Made by a program: the position numbers and the translations under genes. Below the pieces are notes generated by a model that made no database searches, had not been told where the DNA came from, and worked only from the letters and a program-made list of their open reading frames with translations. From JBOGJI01 sp050747865 (GTDB taxonomy: Bacteria > Acidobacteriota > Thermoanaerobaculia > Multivoradales > JAHEKO01): a DNA stretch of 5,055 bases. Below, piece by piece: positions 1 to 3,562 of the stretch. Position 1 is the first letter of the stretch. The number at the start of each line of letters is the position of its first letter. Location of the stretch: the NCBI GenBank assembly GCA_050747865.1, contig JBOGJI010000143.1, positions 1-5,055 on the forward strand. The letters are read 5' to 3'.

Positions 1-496
1 TCAGGGTGGCGAGCAGAGCCGCGACGCCGAGCACGACCACCGCACCGAGATAGGTGCCGACATCCCACGGACTTATCTCATAGAGAAGCCCCTCGAGCAA
101 CCGCGCAAAGGCAACCGCACCGGCAAATCCCAGGACGAGGCCGACCGCGACCAATCGCAGTCCCTGGCCGACGATGAGGCGGATGACCTCGGCGGTCTGG
201 GCGCCTATAGCCCGACGGACGGCGATCTCTCTGGTTCGTTGTCCCACCAGGTACGCCAGCACGCTGAAGATGCCCACGGCGGCAAGGAGGACAGCCACAC
301 CGGCGAACACGCCGATCAGCTGCGTGCGGAACCGCGGATACGCCACCGCGTCCGCAAACAATTCCTCCATGGACTCGAATCGGATCGGAATCTCCAGCGT
401 CTTGAAGTAGTCCGGCGTGATCGCGTGGAAGTCAGCCTGCGGCCGCTCCCCTGGTTGTCCCTCCGGTCGGCCTTGAATGAAATAGTCGCGAGCCAT
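1..496 (-). pseudogene. C-terminal fragment of the degraded ADOP permease (open at left edge)
   Basis: A frame open from before 496 to the left edge encodes ~165 residues and has no stop in the window. It begins ARDYFIQGRPEGQPGERPQA...AITPDYFKTLEIPI, which is the middle of a second periplasmic domain. It then goes directly to RFESMEELFADAVAYPRF, which normally sits about 100 residues later, just before helix 6. From there it is regular: helix 6 (LIGVFAGVAVLLAAVGIFSV), the QRTREIAVRRAIGAQ coupling loop, helix 7 (LRLVAVGLVLGFAGAVAF), ARLLEGLLYEISPWD and most of helix 8. The expected PARRAxxxDP ending would lie just outside the window. The ATG at 496 has no Shine-Dalgarno, so independent translation is doubtful. 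This piece is a different frame from the middle fragment, with which it overlaps. Confidence 0.8.
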
Positions 497-749
497 GCAG
501 GGCCGGCATGAGCCCGAAGAGCACCGTCGACACCAGCGAGAGCCCGAGCGCGAACAGGAGGACCGTCATGTCAATCCGCACTTCGTCCAGGCGGGGCAGG
601 TCACCAGGTGACAGCGCCACGAGCCCCTGCACGAGCATGAACGCCAGCAGGAGACCTGTCAGCCCGGCCACCCCCGCGAGCACACAACTTTCGGTGAGCA
701 GTTGCCGCACCACACGGCCCCCGCCGGCGCCCAGCACGGCGCGGAGCTC
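432..749 (-). pseudogene. Middle fragment of the degraded permease (helices 3-4 of first half)
   Basis: This open frame reads ELRAVLGAGGGRVVRQLL, then two hydrophobic stretches (about LAGVAGLTGLLLAFMLVQGL and TVLLFALGLSLVSTVLFGLM) joined by LPRLDEVRID. This is the classic ADOP block that follows the first periplasmic domain and contains helices 3 and 4. After FGLMPALHGSR the family similarity ends, and the frame runs through about 20 unrelated residues to a TGA at 432-434. A GTG at 737 could serve as a start but has no convincing ribosome site. The fragment is part of the larger broken gene and is listed separately because it lies in a different frame from the pieces on either side. Confidence 0.75.
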
Positions 750-930
750 TCGACCGCGACGATACGCTCGGCGTCCGGGTAAGGGAGCGGCTGGAGCAGA
801 ACCGTATTCCCAACCGAGAAGATGGCGATAGAGGCACCTATGCCGAGCGCAAGCGTAGTCACCGCAATCGCCGCGAAACCCGGCCGCCGGGCGAGTGAGC
901 GAAGCGAAAGTCGAGCTTTAGGTGATCCAT

Positions 931-1087
931 GGCGTTGCTCCCCGGGGCGTTGCCCGTTCGGTGATGACGGAGTGCGTGAGCCCACTCGGCGGGCGCGCTC
1001 GTGAAACGGTAGCCCTCCCGATGTCTCCTGCTCTACCAGCGACCCTTGAGCGTCCGCTTGTGGGTCAGGAGGTTGTGGGCATGAGTT
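931..1087. other. Spacer between ABC ATPase and downstream permease remnant
   Basis: This 157-base stretch lies between the TGA of the ATPase and the ATG of the permease remnant on the same strand. I see no gene, no hairpin followed by a T-run, and no convincing promoter. Only short inverted repeats occur, such as GGTAG/CTACC around a 20-base loop. Transcription from the ATPase into the remnant is therefore plausible but not shown. Confidence 0.5.
938..943 (-). promoter_or_regulatory. Ribosome binding site of the degraded permease
   Basis: GGGGAG on the minus strand lies 7 bases before the ATG at 930. It fixes that ATG as the original start, together with the family-like MDHLKLDFRFA that follows. 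It overlaps an 8-base palindrome, CCCCGGGG (940-947), which could partly hide it in mRNA. Confidence 0.55.
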
Positions 1088-1813
1088 TCAGGTCCTCCGG
1101 TCGGCGGTGATCCAGCCGTCGGCGAGCTCCACGACCCGCCGGCCGTAGGCGGCGACCCGCTCGTCGTGGGAGACCTGCAGGATCGTGGTGCCTTCCTCGT
1201 TGAGACGACGCAGAAGCTCCATGATCCGCTCGCCCTGGCTCCAGTGGAGGCTTCCCGTCGGCTCATCGGCGAGCACCAGCCGCGGCTCGGCGATCACCGC
1301 CCGCGCTACTGCCACCTGCTGCTGCTGGCCGCCGGAGAGCTGGGTCGGGAAGAGGTCCTTCTTGCCCACCATCTGGAAGCGGTCGAGGATCTCGGCCACC
1401 CGAGACTGGCGCTCTTTGCGCGGCACGTTGCGGTAGGAGAGGGGGATCTCGAGGTTCTCGTAGACCGTCAGGTCGTCCAGCAGATGGAAGTGCTGGAACA
1501 CGAAACCGATGTTCTCCTTGTGCAGCCGGTTGCGCCGCTTGACGCTCGACCCGTGCACGGCCTCGCCGTCGAACCAGTACTCCCCATCGAACTCCCCGTC
1601 CAGCATCCCGAGGATCGCCAACAGCGTCGACTTGCCCGCCCCCGACGGCCCCATCACGGTCACCAACTCCCCTTCCGCCACCTCGAGCCCGATCCGCCGC
1701 AACACCCACGTCCGACCACCCCGGTACGGATACGACTTCTCCACCCCCTGCATCCGAATCATCGTCGCTCTCCCAGGCTCTCTCGTATCCAGCGCTTCTA
1801 CGGGCGTGTGCAT
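1088..1813 (-). CDS. ABC transporter ATP-binding protein, MacB/LolD type, ADOP-associated
   Basis: This 241-residue cytoplasmic ATPase would power a MacB/FtsX-type permease complex by ATP-driven dimerisation. All core motifs are present: Walker A GPSGAGKS (55-62), Q-loop GFVFQ (Q107), signature LSGGQ (159-163), Walker B LVLADE (179-184) and switch histidine in QVSHD (H216). The D-loop reads SLH (H190) instead of SLD, and the residue after LSGGQQQ is Gln where Arg is common. From memory of the family, LHxxQG and a non-Arg residue here occur in the subgroup that travels with these permeases, so I read them as subgroup traits rather than damage. The chosen ATG has a strong AGGAGG overlapping the stop region of the upstream permease, 13 bases away. 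The ATG at 1762 (MIRMQGVEKSYP) also has a GGGAG and fits the family N-terminus better, giving 224 residues. Substrate unknown. Both adjacent same-strand permeases are broken, so its working partner may be elsewhere. Confidence 0.93.
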   Translation of the reverse strand: MHTPVEALDTREPGRATMIRMQGVEKSYPYRGGRTWVLRRIGLEVAEGELVTVMGPSGAGKSTLLAILGMLDGEFDGEYWFDGEAVHGSSVKRRNRLHKENIGFVFQHFHLLDDLTVYENLEIPLSYRNVPRKERQSRVAEILDRFQMVGKKDLFPTQLSGGQQQQVAVARAVIAEPRLVLADEPTGSLHWSQGERIMELLRRLNEEGTTILQVSHDERVAAYGRRVVELADGWITADRRT

Positions 1814-1829
1814 CACGATCGTCCTCCTA
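1814..1829 (-). promoter_or_regulatory. Ribosome binding site coupling the permease stop to the ATPase start
   Basis: On the minus strand the permease ends GAG TAG at 1827-1829. That stop runs straight into GGAGGA, followed by 8 bases and the ATG at 1813. The ribosome site overlapping the upstream stop codon suggests translational coupling of the permease C-terminal piece and the ATPase. It is also the reason for preferring the 1813 start over the later ATG at 1762. Confidence 0.6.
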
Positions 1830-2423
1830 CTCGCTGCGCATCGCAACCATCGGATCCACCCGCGAGGCGCGGCGGGCGGGGAGCAATCCGGCTCCCAGAG
1901 CAACAATCGCCAGCAGCAGGGACGCGGTCGTCATCGCCACGGGGTCGTCTGCCTCGACTCCGAAGAGGAGGGAGCGGACCGCGCGACCGGCGACCAGCGC
2001 CGCGACGATGCCGATCGTGCCGCCTACCAGTGTCATCTGGGTCACCTTGCCGAGCACCATCCCTCGAATCTGTTCGCGGCCGGCGCCGAGTGCCATGCGC
2101 AGACCGATCTCGCGGGTGCGTTGTGCCACCGTGTAGGCGAGCACGCCGTAGAGACCGATCGCCGCAAGCAACGTCGCCAGCACCGCAAACGCCGCCGACA
2201 GGGTGCTGATCAGCCGGTCCTCGGAGACGTTCTCGCGCACCTGCTGGCGCAGTGTCTTGAGATCCTCGACCGGCAGGTTGGGATCGAGACGTCGGATCAC
2301 AGCGGGAATCGTCGCCAGAAGCGACTCGGGCTCGACCACGGTGCGGGCGTAGAAGGCAAGCTCGTCCTGCTCGCCGTGTTGCGCCAGGGGCATGAACCAC
2401 ACCGGCGGCACGTCCTGCTTCAC
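1827..2423 (-). pseudogene. C-terminal fragment of second ADOP permease (three helices)
   Basis: This open frame of 198 residues begins at a GTG at 2423 that overlaps the TGA of the N-terminal fragment (GTGA). It opens KQDVPPVWFMPLAQ, the late part of the second periplasmic domain, then LDPNLPVEDLKTL. Helix 6 is at about residues 74-98 (AAFAVLATLLAAIGLYGVLA), followed by the coupling loop QRTREIGLRMALGAGREQ (101-118), helix 7 (122-145), RSLLFGVEADDPV, helix 8 (163-181) and the terminal LPARRASRVDPMVAMRSE. It therefore has the complete normal C-terminus of the family and nothing before it. With the 117-residue N-terminal fragment it makes ~315 of the expected ~800 residues. An automatic annotation would call it an independent small FtsX-like permease. 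It is probably a decayed gene, but translational restart at GTGA could still make the three-helix piece. Its end is coupled to the ABC ATPase. Confidence 0.85.
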
Positions 2424-2773
2424 GGCTCGCCGGTCGCCACATTCGCCTCGATGGGCCGGTGGGCCGCAAGGGCGGTCAGGGTCTGCTGCGCCCGCTCGAG
2501 GTCCCGAAACATGGGGTAGCTGAAGATGGCGTCGATATCACCCGGCGACCCCGTCCACTTGGGGCCTGGTTTGGGCGCGTCGGCGGACAGGTTTACCAGC
2601 CGGTCGGGTTCCGGCACCGGCAGGGGACGCAGCAGCACCTGCTCGAGCAGGGAAAAGACCGCTGCATTCGCGCCCACTCCCAAGGCCAGGGAGAGAACCG
2701 CCACGACGGCCGTTCCCGAGTTGCGCCGGAGCTTGCGCAGCGCGTAACGGAGATCCTGCAAGAGCCTGTTCAT
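2420..2773 (-). pseudogene. N-terminal fragment of second ADOP permease (one helix)
   Basis: The ATG at 2773 begins MNRLLQDLRYALRKLRRN, the standard ADOP start, preceded by a moderate ribosome site (GGGGTGGA, 3 bases away). The 117 residues contain the first helix (about 20-49, AVLSLALGVGANAAVFSLLE), the LLRPLPVPEPDRLVNL block, and the beginning of the first periplasmic domain (IFSYPMFRDLERAQQTLTAL, AAHRPIEANVATGEP). They then hit TGA at 2420-2422 exactly where the text jumps to the end of the second periplasmic domain. Nearly 500 residues of a normal protein are absent. A longer frame extends upstream to 2962, but that part has no family similarity and was not used. The fragment is transcribed away from the toxin-antitoxin module, with 237 bases between them. 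Confidence 0.85.
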
Positions 2774-2789
2774 GCGTCCACCCCATGTA

Positions 2790-2824
2790 GATGGGACCCA
2801 ACGGTCGTTGTCAGGATGGGATCC
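2790..2824. repeat. Short direct repeat GATGGGAYCC
   Basis: GATGGGACCC (2790-2799) recurs as GATGGGATCC (2815-2824), matching at 9 of 10 positions with starts 25 bases apart. The pair lies 17-51 bases upstream of the permease ATG at 2773 and overlaps the weak candidate promoter there. It could be a tandem regulator-binding site, but chance is a fair explanation at this length. Confidence 0.3.
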
Positions 2825-2973
2825 ACGAGCTACGCTCCGGGCAAGGCTGGTGCCAGCTACGACTTGGGCGGAAACCCTGTCACTGCGGGCATTCTCCCAG
2901 CAAGCGGCACGCAAGGCGTTCGATTCCGGACACCTGGCGTCCGACGGCGGACAGAAGCGCAATGTGCTTCATA

Positions 2974-3001
2974 TTACACATGCATCACTGAGATGGTGTA
3001 A
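2974..3001 (+). promoter_or_regulatory. Candidate promoter/operator of the toxin-antitoxin module
   Basis: TTACAC (2974-2979) and GTGTAA (2996-3001) are perfect inverted repeats with 16 bases between them. On the plus strand the same bases give a -35-like TTACAC and a -10-like TGTAAG (2997-3002) spaced by 17. An operator over the promoter is what an autoregulating ribbon-helix-helix antitoxin needs. If the -10 is right, transcription would start within a few bases of the ATG at 3011, giving a leaderless or nearly leaderless message. That fits the absence of any Shine-Dalgarno there. The arms are only 6 bases, so this is a hypothesis. Confidence 0.4.
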
Positions 3002-3010
3002 GCTACCACC

Positions 3011-3223
3011 ATGAAGCGTCTCCAGGTGTTGATCGAAGAGGAGCTGGACGCCGCACTGGAGAGAGAGGCCGCAGCAGAGGGATCCTCGAAGGCGGCTCTG
3101 ATCCGTCGCTACGTGCGAGAGCGGCTCAAGCCCCTGCCGCCGCCCGAAGCCGATCCTCTGTGGCAGATGGCCGGAGTAGACGACTACGAGCCGGAGCCGG
3201 TCGACGACGTCGTCTACCGATGA
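3011..3223 (+). CDS. Ribbon-helix-helix (CopG/VapB-like) antitoxin
   Basis: This 70-residue protein has the layout of a small DNA-binding antitoxin. A short basic N-terminal strand (KRLQVLI, 2-8) is followed by helix one (EELDAALEREAAAEG) and helix two (SSKAALIRRYVRERL), matching the ribbon-helix-helix fold in which paired strands read the operator. The proline-rich hinge (LPPPEADP) and acidic tail (LWQMAGVDDYEPEPVDDVVYR) resemble tails of antitoxins paired with PIN toxins; the tail normally sits in the toxin active site. Its TGA overlaps the ATG of the PIN gene (ATGA at 3220-3223), indicating co-translation. No Shine-Dalgarno precedes the ATG, which may be translated from a leaderless message. 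It appears intact and probably still binds its operator. The name vapB would be generic, so no symbol is given. Confidence 0.8.
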   Translation: MKRLQVLIEEELDAALEREAAAEGSSKAALIRRYVRERLKPLPPPEADPLWQMAGVDDYEPEPVDDVVYR

Positions 3224-3531
3224 TCTACATCGATACCTCCTTCTGGGTCGCGCTGCGGAATCGCAGGGATCGCCATCACGAGGAGGCCCGCCAGCTCTAT
3301 CGGCACCGTGCGGATGCCGGGCTCGTCACCTCGAACCACGTGCGCGGGGAGACTTGGACCTACCTGCGGCGGAGGGTCGGGCATGGCGGTGCCGTCGGGT
3401 TCCTCGATTCCATCGAGAGGTCTCCGAGACTCCAGATCCTCCGGGTCGAGGCGAAGCATGAGGCGGAAGCTCTCCGTTGGCTGCGGCAGCACGACGAGAG
3501 GGAGTACTCGTTCGTCGAGCTCCGCCTCTGA
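3220..3531 (+). CDS. Truncated PIN-domain (VapC-like) toxin, probably inactive
   Basis: PIN toxins are small magnesium-dependent ribonucleases that cut RNA unless held by their antitoxin. This 103-residue protein begins MIYIDTSFWVAL, with the first catalytic Asp at D5, and has the second acidic residue at E44 (VRGETWTYLRRR). The middle is normal (WLRQHDEREYSFV, to residue 99). A VapC would continue with the third Asp in YSFVDxxSF and then a fourth acidic position, ending near 130-145 residues. Here the sequence instead ends ELRL right after YSFV. Reading the other two plus-strand frames past this point gives no PIN-like continuation, so it is not a simple frameshift. Since many PIN proteins end in a GFVELR-like string, an in-frame deletion joining SFV to FVELR is a plausible origin. 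E100 could only partly replace the lost Asp. It overlaps the antitoxin by 4 bases and converges on the permease gene. Confidence 0.8.
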   Translation: MIYIDTSFWVALRNRRDRHHEEARQLYRHRADAGLVTSNHVRGETWTYLRRRVGHGGAVGFLDSIERSPRLQILRVEAKHEAEALRWLRQHDEREYSFVELRL

Positions 3532-3542
3532 AGGGATCCCTT
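3531..3542. repeat. 12-base perfect palindrome between convergent genes
   Basis: AAGGGATCCCTT is fully self-complementary and begins on the last base of the PIN gene stop codon. It lies in the 31-base gap before the stop of the convergent permease. It has no loop and no T-run, so it is not a standard terminator hairpin. It could be a protein site or chance. Confidence 0.35.
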
Positions 3543-3562
3543 GTGGGCCTGATTCCTAGTCT

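Larger units (their letters stand above)
1..930 (-). pseudogene. Degraded ADOP-family (FtsX/MacB-like) ABC permease, 3' end beyond window
   Basis: This was an inner-membrane ABC permease with the duplicated MacB layout (helix, periplasmic domain, three helices, twice over). The ATG at 930 has a good Shine-Dalgarno (GGGGAG, 7 bases away) and begins MDHLKLDFRFA, a normal ADOP start, but that frame stops at 859-861. The conserved continuation (LRSLARRPGF, then the first helix LALGIGASIAIFSVGNTVLL and PLPYPDAERIVAVE) is in another frame, down to about 750. The text then jumps to ELRAVLGAGGGRVVRQLL, the loop after helix 2, so the whole first periplasmic domain and helix 2 are missing. Two more jumps follow near 500 and 380. 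About 310 residues of recognisable family sequence remain of an expected ~800. Function is very unlikely. It lies 157 bases downstream of an intact ABC ATPase on the same strand, probably as a former operon partner. The family assignment is strong; exact breakpoints are approximate. Confidence 0.85.
2774..3010. other. Divergent intergenic region between permease and antitoxin
   Basis: This 237-base region separates the permease start (minus) from the antitoxin start (plus). The last ~50 bases before the antitoxin are visibly less GC-rich than the surroundings and hold a candidate promoter and inverted repeat. Near the permease, the minus strand has CTGACA followed after 17 bases by TCTACA, only a weak promoter match. 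I recognise no gene or gene remnant in the middle (about 2830-2950). Confidence 0.5.

Noticed and set aside
1814..1906. Upstream extension of the ATPase to a start at 1906
   Set aside because: It would overlap the conserved C-terminus of the permease and lacks family similarity; ATGs at 1813 and 1762 have ribosome sites.
1166..2209. Plus-strand open frame of 347 codons opposite the ATPase and permease end
   Set aside because: It is antisense to a clear ABC ATPase, its composition is low-complexity Arg/Pro/His, and it crosses the boundary of two real genes.
2420..2423. Programmed frameshift site in the second permease
   Set aside because: There is no slippery run at the junction, and nearly 500 residues of family sequence are missing, so a frameshift alone could not restore the protein.
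1509..2519. Plus-strand open frame of 336 codons
   Set aside because: It also lies antisense to the ATPase and permease, with no family similarity; it results from high GC and few stops.
2774..2962. Upstream extension of the second permease N-terminal frame
   Set aside because: The residues before MNRLLQDLRYALR have no similarity to the family, while the ATG at 2773 gives the standard start and has a ribosome site.
3160..3219. Upstream extension of the PIN gene to an ATG at 3160
   Set aside because: The added residues are an out-of-frame reading of the antitoxin tail, and PIN proteins start at MIYIDTSF as here.
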